NCBI GenBank assembly: GCA_002840685.1
Contig: PHBU01000003.1
Span: 1 to 64,000 of the forward strand
Source of the DNA: Chloroflexi bacterium HGW-Chloroflexi-6
Lineage (GTDB): Bacteria > Chloroflexota > Anaerolineae > Anaerolineales > Villigracilaceae
Reading direction: 5' to 3'
Length of the DNA: 64,000 nucleotides
The position numbers were made by a program, and so were the translations under genes. Under the pieces are notes generated by a model, which had not been told where the DNA came from, did no database searches, and worked only from the letters and a program-made list of their open reading frames with translations. This document shows positions 8,781 to 18,000 of the stretch, in pieces. Each line of letters opens with the position of its first letter. Within the stretch, counting starts at the first letter, position 1.

Positions 8781-9881
8781 TTATTTTGTGTCATTATTGT
8801 TATGCTCATGGGGGTGGAAAAAAAGAGGGAAAAGCTGTCCCTTTTCGGTTTGGATGTATGGGAGGCGGAATGCGGAAAAAAGCTCATCCAGATCAGCTAT
8901 ATCTTCCAGGCGAGGCCAGGATGATGGAAAGTCGATATTGACTAGTTTGTTGCTCCACTCTCGTTGCTCATCTACGGATTGTGGGCGGATTTCCTTGTAC
9001 CCGGGTAAGCGCAAATCTGCTGATTCTCTCGTAATAGCTGTCCCAATATTTCGTGCCAGGCTTTCATCCGGTTCGCTTTGAGACGCAAGTGTTACTTGCA
9101 CACGGAAAAATTTTTTAAGGGGGTCGAGTCTTCGCTTGAAATAGGCTTCCAGCCAATCAAAATTAGGCTGGAAAGCAGATGAAGATGACAGCTTCTCATT
9201 TGATTTGCTTAGCCCATCTCTAATTTCTTCAAGATATTTTCGCTCTGACGCATAGAGTGCTGATGAGCGCAAAGTAACTATGAATACGCTGGGATGTGGC
9301 ATTTCTGCTAAAGTACGCCAAATTTGTTCGTGTGAGCGCGTGCTTGATTGCCAAAACCCAGGCAGGGAATTAGCTTCGTGCGTGGGCTGAAAATAAACAT
9401 CTCCACGGTGCAATTGAATAATGCCGGCATTTGGGTTGCTGAGCAAATCCCAGTGGAGAGCATCCAGAAAGCCTGCGCGTGAAGTGATTTCTGAAAGTAC
9501 AAAATCAAGGGGAAAGCTTGATTTTATTTCGCGGGCATAAGCGATGGCTTTTTGTTCAGCCTGTTCGGCTGAATTGGCGCATAATCTGCCAAGCAGACTC
9601 ATCCTCAAAATATCGCCAGGACGAGAAAAAATATGAAGGGAAAGCGTACGGTAATCGACACGCTCGAGACCGCTGATTGGTTCAAGCACATGTTGTGATT
9701 CGATAAAAAAACGGAGCCGATCCAGTGCCTCATCCAACAAAGCACCAGCGTTAAATCCCCATCGCATCTCCACCCAATCTTTTGGATGGTAGAGTGCTAT
9801 CGAAAACGCAAAAGCAGCCTGGATTTCCCCGCAACCGGGAGCTTCCGCTTCACAGCGTTTTTTTTCAACGTGGATGTTCAT
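8781..9881 (-). CDS. uncharacterised protein, partner of the SPFH protein
   Basis: A 366-residue soluble protein that I do not recognise. I placed the start at the ATG at 9881, 1 nt after the upstream SPFH stop codon (TGAAATG) and with AAGGATG before it, so translation is coupled. No signal peptide, membrane helix or Walker motif is visible. The C-terminal stretch (LDELFSAFRLPY, about residues 338-349) resembles the segment just before Walker A in VirB4/TraC/HerA-type ATPases (usually AxLFRLP). No ATPase domain follows; the protein ends about 18 residues later. It could be a detached N-terminal domain of such an ATPase, but this is weak evidence from one short motif. Confidence 0.6.
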   Translation of the reverse strand: MNIHVEKKRCEAEAPGCGEIQAAFAFSIALYHPKDWVEMRWGFNAGALLDEALDRLRFFIESQHVLEPISGLERVDYRTLSLHIFSRPGDILRMSLLGRLCANSAEQAEQKAIAYAREIKSSFPLDFVLSEITSRAGFLDALHWDLLSNPNAGIIQLHRGDVYFQPTHEANSLPGFWQSSTRSHEQIWRTLAEMPHPSVFIVTLRSSALYASERKYLEEIRDGLSKSNEKLSSSSAFQPNFDWLEAYFKRRLDPLKKFFRVQVTLASQSEPDESLARNIGTAITRESADLRLPGYKEIRPQSVDEQREWSNKLVNIDFPSSWPRLEDIADLDELFSAFRLPYIQTEKGQLFPLFFHPHEHNNNDTK

Positions 9882-9882
9882 T

Positions 9883-10986
9883 TCATCCTTGTCCGGCGCT
9901 GTCGGTGGGATGACCACCAAGTAAGCTTAACAACCTGTTGGTCAACTTCTCTACCTTGTCGCCGTTAGTCTGTTTTTGTTGGGTTGCCTGGGCTGCTTTC
10001 TCTGCGACATCTGGTATCGGATTAATTTCCTCGGCCGTTTCATCTTTCATTGCTGTCAGTAGTTCGGTGGCAATGGCTTTGATTTCGTTGGCATTGCGTG
10101 GATATCCGCTTGGCTCCATCGCCCGGGTAATGGCTTCGACTGCCTGGCTCATGCGGTCATGGCGGCGTTGCGAACGCTTGCGGGCATCATCCAGCTGAAT
10201 ATCCCGCAACCGTACCTGTTGCAGAATATCTTGTTTTTCTTTTTCATGAGCGGCTGCATTTTTTTCCATTTCGGTTTTATGCTTTATCCCCATCCGTTCA
10301 AGTTCCTGATGGTATTCTGTGCGTGCTTTTTCCAATTGGTTTTTCATTTCATCAACACGCGCATCGCGTCGCATGGCAACGAACGTTTGGTCGCCAATAA
10401 ATTCTTTGAGTTCAAGCCCTGTCAGGATAAAAGCGCGTGAGAGCGGGAAGCGACCATTATGTCTCTCTAAAATAAACCGGAACAGTTGACCGCCATTTTT
10501 TTCCTGTGCTGTATCTGCGATTTCTGAGCGATTTCGGGTGCGGATATATTGAAGCACATCGGCAGAGATGGTGGTTAGCAAGGTTTCTACCGGGTCTTTG
10601 ATTTCCGTCAGAATTAGCGGATCGATTACTCGGTAGTGAATGCAAATACGTAACGATATTTTTTCCCCATCCTGGGTCATTTCAGAGATAAGATCGATAT
10701 CATTTGCCCGGTTATGGTTGTCTACGTAGTACAAGGTATATTGCCCAGATGGTAATCTTTGGATTCCACCATTAACGCGATGATTGGTACCATCCGGGTG
10801 AACTAAGATGCCATAGGCATTTGGGGGGAGATTAATATAATCTGCGCCCAAAAGAAAAGAGATTTGAAACTGTCTTCCAAAAACAGAAAGTGTTCTTGGA
10901 TCAAACTCTACTTCGCTTGAGCCGCGCCTGCGTCCCCAAAACGAAACCCATTCTCCGGTTAGATAATCCCAATACGATTGCTGCAT
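9883..10986 (-). CDS. SPFH/band-7-like protein with coiled coil
   Basis: A 367-residue protein. An N-terminal beta-rich region (about 30-110, with LLGADYINLPPNAYGILVHPDG) and the following segment (KISLRICIHYRVIDP, then DPVETLLTTISADVLQYIRTRN) match the SPFH/band-7 pattern seen in stomatin, flotillin and cytoplasmic relatives. Residues about 205-275 form a charged coiled coil. No transmembrane hairpin is apparent, unlike stomatins, so membrane attachment is unproven. The ATG at 10986 has GGAGG 5 nt upstream; a GTG 12 bp further up would overlap that site and is rejected. SPFH proteins build oligomeric scaffolds, and here the protein may organise the neighbouring unknown protein or the proteases. 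It is coupled to the downstream gene by a 1-nt gap. Confidence 0.7.
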   Translation of the reverse strand: MQQSYWDYLTGEWVSFWGRRRGSSEVEFDPRTLSVFGRQFQISFLLGADYINLPPNAYGILVHPDGTNHRVNGGIQRLPSGQYTLYYVDNHNRANDIDLISEMTQDGEKISLRICIHYRVIDPLILTEIKDPVETLLTTISADVLQYIRTRNRSEIADTAQEKNGGQLFRFILERHNGRFPLSRAFILTGLELKEFIGDQTFVAMRRDARVDEMKNQLEKARTEYHQELERMGIKHKTEMEKNAAAHEKEKQDILQQVRLRDIQLDDARKRSQRRHDRMSQAVEAITRAMEPSGYPRNANEIKAIATELLTAMKDETAEEINPIPDVAEKAAQATQQKQTNGDKVEKLTNRLLSLLGGHPTDSAGQG

Positions 10987-11212
10987 TGTTTCCTCCACGT
11001 ATCGTGCAATACAATTTTTTCTAAAGAACTCATTTCAGAATAAGCAAGATGTGATGATAAAAACCGGTTTTTAACCAGTAGAGCGTTTTTATTTTTAAAC
11101 CATTTTGATCATGACGCTTGATATGCACCTTATCTTAGTTTACAACGTACGCCCGCTAAAAGGCAACAAATCATGCAATTGACCACTGCTCTGTTTCCAA
11201 TCAAGGGGAAGT

Positions 11213-12700
11213 TTATGCCTGGTTGAATAAAATGGGGAGAAGCCAGGTCGGATCATCTCTATTGGCAGCCATTTTGCACCGCGCATCCCATAACGCCACA
11301 TCCAACCGGCCTCGCATGAGGAGTGACTCGTAAAAATATTTTGCTATTTGCACGGCGCTTTGGTCTCGAACTGAATCTCGGAACCCAACGACAGAGGGAA
11401 CACCAGCCTGCAAAATGGCTTCCGCCATCCCTAAAAAATCTCCGTTGATAGCGATATCTGTCCCATCTGCAGTAGCGGCCCCATGACAGCTACTTAAATA
11501 GAACAACCTAATCGATGATTTTCGTAAAAGAGTGGTCAACTCGGCCGCCCTCATTTTACGTAAGCTACCCTGTTTGTTATTTTCTGCCCAAAACAACAAA
11601 TAACTATTGGTTGGATTGCCAGCGTCATACCAACCATGTCCCGCGTAGTGAACAATATCGTAACTTTCACTTTCCAATTCTTTTTGGACAGCTTCGTAAT
11701 TGGCTTGCTCTGTTGCCAGTTTTTTGACTTTTATCGGGATGATTTTTTGTGTTTGCAAGTATTGATATAAAGTATCTATTTCCCTGTCTACCCCATCGAT
11801 AACAGGTTTCGTGTTTGATGCAATCAACAATACGCGGAGTTCTTTTCTAAAAACCAACCAGTGTGGATCAATTGCGTTTCGCGTTGGGCTAATTCCGCTT
11901 ACAAAGCGCGAAACCGGATGTTGTAAGATAAGATAATCATTCTGATCATCATTGGCATAGATAAATTCTAAAGGAAGGCCGATTTTTTCCTTGGATGTTT
12001 CATATACGATTGCGATTCGGGAACTTTTCCCTTTTGCCTTTGAAAATGCAGAGTTAATTTCGGTGGTTTCAAATATTTCTTTCCATAACTGATCCCCAAT
12101 TCCTTTTACCCAAATAGCCCAGCCAGGGGCTTTGAAGGAGAGTGTGTTTTCCTGGCGAATAATGTCACGCGTAGCTATTTTTGGGGGGCTGGTAATATAT
12201 TTTGATACAACATAATCTCCTGATGAGCGTATGTGATTTGCCCTATCGTCGTGGATATCTATAACGAGACGCGTATACTCACTTTTTGATTGAGTATTGC
12301 TTTCTTGTCCGGCAATAGGTTCTATCTTACTTCCTTCAATAATTTTTATAATTTGTTCAACAAAATCATGCTTCTTTTGGATGAAGTCGATGATTCCCCC
12401 ACCGTAACGGACGGCCCGGTCTGTTTTTTTTGTTTTTTCATACTGAGAGAGAAGAATTATTTGGATTGCCGGGCATAATTTTTTAAAGGCGATAGACAAT
12501 GTGATACCACTGATATCGTCTTCTCCCAGCCCGAATAAACGCACATCAAGAACTGCGAAGTCATAGGTGTGCTGAACGATTTGTTCCAGAGCTTCGGCCT
12601 GGTCCCCGGCGGTGTCTACCTCGTGACCGGCATCTCTTAGTGGCCACTTGAGCGTATCACGAACATCCTGATCATCATCTACAATTAAGATTTTTGACAT
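11213..12700 (-). CDS. receiver-CHAT protease fusion (caspase-like)
   Basis: A 495-residue protein. The N-terminal receiver (about 1-122; D8-D10 pocket, phosphoacceptor D52, K109) is followed by a linker or beta-rich region (about 140-280) and a CHAT-family cysteine peptidase domain (about 285-495). The caspase-fold dyad is visible: H355 in HYAGHG and C405 in YLSSCHGA. The usual C-terminal CHAT helix region (GDFLGMAEAILQAGVPSVVG) follows. CHAT peptidases are separase/caspase relatives, activated in known systems by partner proteins or ligands. Here phosphorylation of the receiver is the obvious candidate switch, which is an inference. The start overlaps the upstream receiver-APH gene by 26 bp. 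A 226-bp gap follows before the SPFH gene. Confidence 0.9.
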   Translation of the reverse strand: MSKILIVDDDQDVRDTLKWPLRDAGHEVDTAGDQAEALEQIVQHTYDFAVLDVRLFGLGEDDISGITLSIAFKKLCPAIQIILLSQYEKTKKTDRAVRYGGGIIDFIQKKHDFVEQIIKIIEGSKIEPIAGQESNTQSKSEYTRLVIDIHDDRANHIRSSGDYVVSKYITSPPKIATRDIIRQENTLSFKAPGWAIWVKGIGDQLWKEIFETTEINSAFSKAKGKSSRIAIVYETSKEKIGLPLEFIYANDDQNDYLILQHPVSRFVSGISPTRNAIDPHWLVFRKELRVLLIASNTKPVIDGVDREIDTLYQYLQTQKIIPIKVKKLATEQANYEAVQKELESESYDIVHYAGHGWYDAGNPTNSYLLFWAENNKQGSLRKMRAAELTTLLRKSSIRLFYLSSCHGAATADGTDIAINGDFLGMAEAILQAGVPSVVGFRDSVRDQSAVQIAKYFYESLLMRGRLDVALWDARCKMAANRDDPTWLLPILFNQA

Positions 12701-14267
12701 GGTTGCTCTCTTTTGCGAGTTCTTCCGAGATTAAGCAGGCAGACAATAAAGCGTGATTGCGGGTATAGATAGATAGTCCTAACAACGTGGCTGTGCGCAA
12801 CGCGTTAAAGAGCAGGCCCGTGAGGTAAATTTTTCTATCATAGTAATGCGTTTGGCTTGCTAAATCTCGAATTTTTTGCGAAATATGAAATGGCTTGCTA
12901 ATGGATTGGGATTCTGGCGGGAATTCTGGTAAATCTACCATTGATAACCGTTCCCATTTCAGCCAAGTTTGAAGATCGATATTTTCATAGAGCGACATGC
13001 GAACATAATTATCCAAGGAAACGAAATCTTGCAAAGCCAGCCCTGGCCCTGTTCTTTCGAAATCGATCAGCCAGGTTTCGTTGTGATGATCTACTAAAAT
13101 ATTGTTTCCGTATAAATCGCCATGAATGATTCTATCGTAGCAATCTGCGCGTAGTTCGGTATCCAGGGCAAATTTCACAGGGTTGACGAAAACTTCAGTA
13201 GGATTACTTGCCAGAGCTATATGATCTTCTCCCTTGCGAATAAATGATTTGTTTTTTCCTATTAATCTCTCAAGAACAAGACCGAGTTTTTCGTCAGTTA
13301 GCCGTAGATGCTTCATGAAAACGATACGCAAGTTTTGGTTGAGGATCAATTGACCTGTCTGCGCTGCCCAAGGCTCACATGTATTCCAAAACAAGTTTTC
13401 CAATGTTGATAATATCTCTTCAATGCGCGCAGCCCGGCAGTAATCTCCAAAATCCTGCACTTTTTCCATACCTGCATAGGTGTAAAGGATGCCGCCAAGC
13501 AGACGGGTGCGCGCAACACTGATTGTTTTTGGCAGGCGATGCCCGCCAATCATTCCTTCTACGTATTCAGAATAATTTTTTCTTTCCAATTCGATCTGGG
13601 GTAACTCACCAAGCTTGGCAATAAGCATTTGTCCTTTGCCATTGGTGCGATACCATGGAATTACCGCGATGACGGCAGCTCCGCTGAAGCCTTGATTGAT
13701 CATTTTTACCTGGATTTTTTTACACCGTGGTAATAGCTTAGCAACCAACTCTTGTAATTCATCTAATAATATTGACGTGTCGGGCTTTGCCAGATCTTTG
13801 AATCTTATTTGTTGGGCGATTTTAGGGAAAACCAACTCAGGATCGTCGATATCTAAGTTTCCCGAGATGCCAACATAATTTTTTAAGGCCGATTCGATTG
13901 TATCTGTCAGTTTTTCTAGTTCATTTTTTTGGAGGAAACCAAATGCAGCCCGGACTCCGTTTGGGCCAGGCTGCAAAGCATCTTGCACCATGCCAACATC
14001 AGCATGGCCAGTCAGGATAATCACTGCAATTGTTGGATCCAAGTCGCCGATTTTATGCATCAGCGCCAGACCTTCCCTGTTTTCCTCATCCGTTTCATCC
14101 AGCCGAACATCAAGAATCGCTACATGGAACCGTTCTGTCCGAATGGCTTCAAGCGCCTCTTCTTGAGTTGCAACCGTTTGGGTAATATGACCAGCATCCT
14201 GCAGGATACCTCGGATGGTGGCACGAAGGTCTGGTAAATCGTCGACGATGAGAATTTTGCCCTGCAT
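12675..14267 (-). CDS. receiver-APH-type kinase fusion (first copy)
   Basis: A 530-residue protein with a receiver (about 1-130; D9-D10, phosphoacceptor D53, T86, K114) and an APH/choline-kinase-like domain (about 185-520). The catalytic loop is H382-G-D384-LYGNN389 and the metal site is D402-F-E404. It is a paralogue of the 3692-5353 protein: same order, similar length, and the same LIDFERTGPGLALQDF-type segment after the catalytic loop. Substrate unknown; the fold phosphorylates aminoglycosides, choline, homoserine, fructosamines or proteins. The gene lies 20 bp after a stand-alone receiver and overlaps the receiver-CHAT gene, so the kinase-fold enzyme and the protease are made together. 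GGGGA precedes the ATG. Confidence 0.87.
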   Translation of the reverse strand: MQGKILIVDDLPDLRATIRGILQDAGHITQTVATQEEALEAIRTERFHVAILDVRLDETDEENREGLALMHKIGDLDPTIAVIILTGHADVGMVQDALQPGPNGVRAAFGFLQKNELEKLTDTIESALKNYVGISGNLDIDDPELVFPKIAQQIRFKDLAKPDTSILLDELQELVAKLLPRCKKIQVKMINQGFSGAAVIAVIPWYRTNGKGQMLIAKLGELPQIELERKNYSEYVEGMIGGHRLPKTISVARTRLLGGILYTYAGMEKVQDFGDYCRAARIEEILSTLENLFWNTCEPWAAQTGQLILNQNLRIVFMKHLRLTDEKLGLVLERLIGKNKSFIRKGEDHIALASNPTEVFVNPVKFALDTELRADCYDRIIHGDLYGNNILVDHHNETWLIDFERTGPGLALQDFVSLDNYVRMSLYENIDLQTWLKWERLSMVDLPEFPPESQSISKPFHISQKIRDLASQTHYYDRKIYLTGLLFNALRTATLLGLSIYTRNHALLSACLISEELAKESNHVKNLNCR

Positions 14268-14287
14268 TTTGAATCCCCGGTAATTTT

Positions 14288-14692
14288 TTACCCAAGTTCT
14301 TTTCTAATAATCTCTATTAACTCATTGACATCGCTTTTGGGGACAAAATTTGCTGCAATTCGACTGTGCCCTGGTCGTGGTTCCATAGCGCGTTTTAAAA
14401 TTTCATGAGTGCTATAGCCGGTAACAATAATGACTTTTATCAAGGGCCAGCGCGATTGAATTTCTTCGGCCAGATCCAAGCCATCTACATTCGTTTCATC
14501 GCTTTCATCCAGGCGTAAATCCAATAAAGCCAGATCAAATTTTTCTGCTGATAATCTGTTTCTGGCCTCGTTGGCGCCTGCAACGCCAACTGCATAATAA
14601 TTCTCTTCTGTTAAAAGCCCAGTGAAAGTCAAGCGCCAATCGGGGTTATCATCTAGCACGATGATCTTTTTTTGTTTTAATGTTACATCCAT
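14288..14692 (-). CDS. stand-alone response-regulator receiver
   Basis: A 134-residue CheY-like receiver without an output domain. The acidic pair is D14-D15, the phosphoacceptor D58 (LALLDLRL), the switch threonine lies in VIIVTGYS, and the conserved lysine is in FVPKSD. An extended acidic insert (LDESDETNVDGL) follows the phosphoacceptor, as in the receivers fused to APH and CHAT in this operon. I chose the ATG at 14692, with GAGG 5 nt upstream. A TTG at 14728 would overlap the upstream stop codon but lacks a good ribosome-binding site. It probably shuttles phosphate or acts by protein contact. Confidence 0.88.
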   Translation of the reverse strand: MDVTLKQKKIIVLDDNPDWRLTFTGLLTEENYYAVGVAGANEARNRLSAEKFDLALLDLRLDESDETNVDGLDLAEEIQSRWPLIKVIIVTGYSTHEILKRAMEPRPGHSRIAANFVPKSDVNELIEIIRKELG

Positions 14693-14724
14693 AATAACCT
14701 CATCAAAACAGCCCAAATTCCTTA

Positions 14725-15075
14725 TCAAGCTCCAGGAAGAACATCTTTGATTTGCTTTAGTAAGTCTTGACGACCAAAGGATTTTGAAAAATAGCGCAAT
14801 GCGCCAGAGCGATATGCGCGCAATGCTTCCTGTGTGGTTGGTTTGACGGTTGTTACAACAACCTTTTTTTCTGAATATTGGGCTGCGATCAGGTCTAGAA
14901 TATCCATGCTGCTTGCGTTGGCGACAACCAAGTCAAATTGATCTTGTTCCAACTGATCTCGCGCTTCTTGTTCGTTGTGGGCAACAACAATTTCAAAGGT
15001 GATCAAATCTTGTTGGGCAAATTCAAGCCAGCGCGGCTCATTATCAATGATCAGAATGCGAATTTTCTTTACCAT
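14725..15075 (-). CDS. degenerate (pseudo-)receiver domain protein
   Basis: A 116-residue protein with the receiver fold pattern: beta1 IRILIIDNEP, beta4 KKVVVTTVKP, lysine in YFSKSFGR. The position of the phosphoacceptor aspartate is lost: the strand that normally reads hhhhD is DLVVANASSMDILDLI. The acidic pair is reduced to D-N. It therefore probably cannot be phosphorylated in the ordinary way and may act as a scaffold, a decoy or a ligand-binding pseudo-receiver. It lies 12 bp downstream of the seven-GAF kinase in the same operon. Confidence 0.82.
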   Translation of the reverse strand: MVKKIRILIIDNEPRWLEFAQQDLITFEIVVAHNEQEARDQLEQDQFDLVVANASSMDILDLIAAQYSEKKVVVTTVKPTTQEALRAYRSGALRYFSKSFGRQDLLKQIKDVLPGA

Positions 15076-15087
15076 CGCAATCTCCTT

Positions 15088-18000
15088 TTACTCAGAATAC
15101 GGAATTTCTACAAGCATGGTTGTTCCGGTCATACCACTTTGTTCAATGTAGATGTCACCGCCGATGCGCTGCATGATCAGCTTGCTCAACCATAAACCAA
15201 GCCCGGAGCCCTCATTGGGAGTTTTTGATGGAACTGGCTTCCCAAAAAGCTTGTTTCGTATGGAAACAGGGATACCGCCGGGCACGTTGTCTATAACTCT
15301 CACTTTGATTGTAGCACCATCAATACAACTTACAACCCGCAATCTTGCTCCACCAGTTGCGCTATGTGCGTTGAATGATTTATCTAAAGCGCGGAAGGCA
15401 TTATCGATCAAATTGCTGAATACCTCAGAGAGTTGGCCGGCAGGCAAGGGGATGATTGGAATATTTTCCCCCAGTTCTAGTCTCGCATCGACCAGGTGGT
15501 GAGTTTTGTCATCTATCCATTCTTTGCGTCTGGCATTGAAGATTTCGGTTAGATGGGCATTGATATCGACGCTGATAAGTTCTACCTCTTGGAGGGGTTC
15601 CTGAATTCTTGTCAATAAATCGGATGTGTAGCGAGTGTTTCGATCGATGATTCCCAATATCTCATCTATTTCAGGATCTTGAGAGTTTATGCGTTTGCGC
15701 AGGCGGTTCACATTAGGGCCTATGATATTAAGGGTATTGTTAATGCGATGTTGCAACGCCGCAATAGCTGTGCCCAGAGTGGCCAATTGTTGTGATGCAA
15801 TCAAGTCGCTTCGCGTCTGGTTAAATAAGTTTGAATTTTCTAACGAAATGGCTGCAAAGTTGGCGAGCGTCTGAAGAATTTCCTGATCTTCCCCGTTATA
15901 CCAAAGCTCCAGATCAGGATGATCTACACCAATAACGCCTAGTACCCTACCGTTTGCTATCATCGGAACACCCAGCCATGAATTGGATGTGGACGCCTCT
16001 TTTTGGCCAGGATGTTGTTGCAACCAGTCTTCAATACTTTTACGGGTTGGAAGGAAAATGGGCTTGCCAGATCTAATAATTTCTCCTGTACGCCCAATGT
16101 CTGCTGGACGGCTGGGCCAAATCTCTGGTTTCCCATTTTTGTAAACAAGCCCAAAGTGGACAACATCTTTGCCATCTTCTTGGTCACACAAGGCGATATA
16201 CATATTTTTGGTATCCAGAAATTTTCCCGCTTTGATACGAATTAGCTCCAAAATTTCATCGCGCTTCATGCGAATATTTGACGTCAGCTCGGCGCTAAAT
16301 TCAACCAATGCACGCAGGTTTTGTTCTGTTTCATAGTAACGACGTGCGTTATCCAGGGCAACTCCTGCCTGATTTGCGATGGCTTGTAAGATGAAGAGAT
16401 CATCGCTGGTGTAAACATATTCTTCCGTTGGATGATAAACAGCGATTACACCAAAAACTCGATCGCCGAGAGAAACGGGAACTCCAAGCCAGGATGGCAA
16501 TGGTTTACCTGTATAGGATGTTCGCCCTGGTTCTGCATACCATTTCTCAGATTCGGCTTGCGTCGGGTGAAATATTGGTTTCCGTGTTTTGATGATTTCT
16601 TCTGTTTTTCCATATCCAGCTTTGCGTGGTTGCCACAGGGGGTCTGTTTTGACATCGATTTGTGATCCATTCTGATAAGCCAAGCCAAACCGGACAACAT
16701 CGGTGATGTCATCATATAAGGCAATATACATACTGTCTGCATCCATTAGCTCATTAACTTGCTCGTAAATTAAGTTGCAAACCTCGGCTTCTTGTAAACG
16801 CTTTCCTGAATTGACATTTTCCCCAAAACGTACAACAGTATCAAGTTTTCGGTTGATGTCATAATACATGCGCGCATTGTCGATTGCGATGGCGGCCTGG
16901 TTTGCTATAGTTTGCAGAGTCACCAGATCTTCGTTGGAATAGACATGCTCTCTGCTTCGATGATACGTAGCTATGACCCCCAATACCTTATCTTGAACGC
17001 TCATCCGCACACCCAGCCAAGATGCCGCCTCCATTCCTTTGACAAATTCTTGATGGCCCGGTGTATTAAACCATTTCGTTTCTTCTTCATTGGTGCTTTG
17101 CAGAATATATGGCTCGTTGAAGATAATATGTTCGGTTTTGCCTATCTTGCTGTGATTAACCTTTCGAGATTGAAGATTACCTCGTACCCCGTCTTTGTAT
17201 GCCAATCCAAATCGAATCGAATCGGACACATTATCATACAAAGCTATATACATATTGCTGGTATCCATAACATTTTGGGCATGGGTATGGATGAGTTGTA
17301 AGACCTCATCTTCTTTAAGACGGTTTGTTGTTGATGCAATTGCCTCGCCAAAACTTTCCAGCGCTTTTTGCCTTAATAGAAGGCGAACGTTGCGAATGGC
17401 GACTGCAGCTTGTGCTGCAAATAAATCTATCAATTCTTTTTGGCTATTGGAAAAGGCTTGTTTTTCGTGATAGCTGACAAATAACACACCAACGGTTTCA
17501 GCCCCAACTTTCATTGGCACGGCTGACATTGAGCGAATGTTTTCCCGAATCACAAATCGTTGGGACGGGGAGTCTGGGTGATGCTCGTGGGGTATGTTTA
17601 GTTCCGGGCTTTCTTGAGCATTGATTTCGTACCAAGGCTTACCGTTTTTGACAATAGTATATGCAACATCATCCGGGTAAATCCTCGTTTTCTTGATTTC
17701 CATCACACGCTTGCCGACCTGTGTTAGAAACTGCGGAGGAAACTCATCGCGCCCTTGATAATATTGATAGATATCAACCAGATCTGCGCCGAGAACTTTT
17801 TGGGCACCGAGGGCAATCTCATTCATTAGCCCTGAGATGTTATCGATATCCTCTCCCAACTTTACCAGGTTGGCTGCAACCTTGTTCAATTGCCGTAAAG
17901 CATCCGCTTGTTGATGGGTTTGTTCGTGCAGGTTGGCGTTGGCAATGGCAACCGAGGCTTGTGCGGCAAACAACATAAGCAGTTCCCTCACAGGCTCAGG

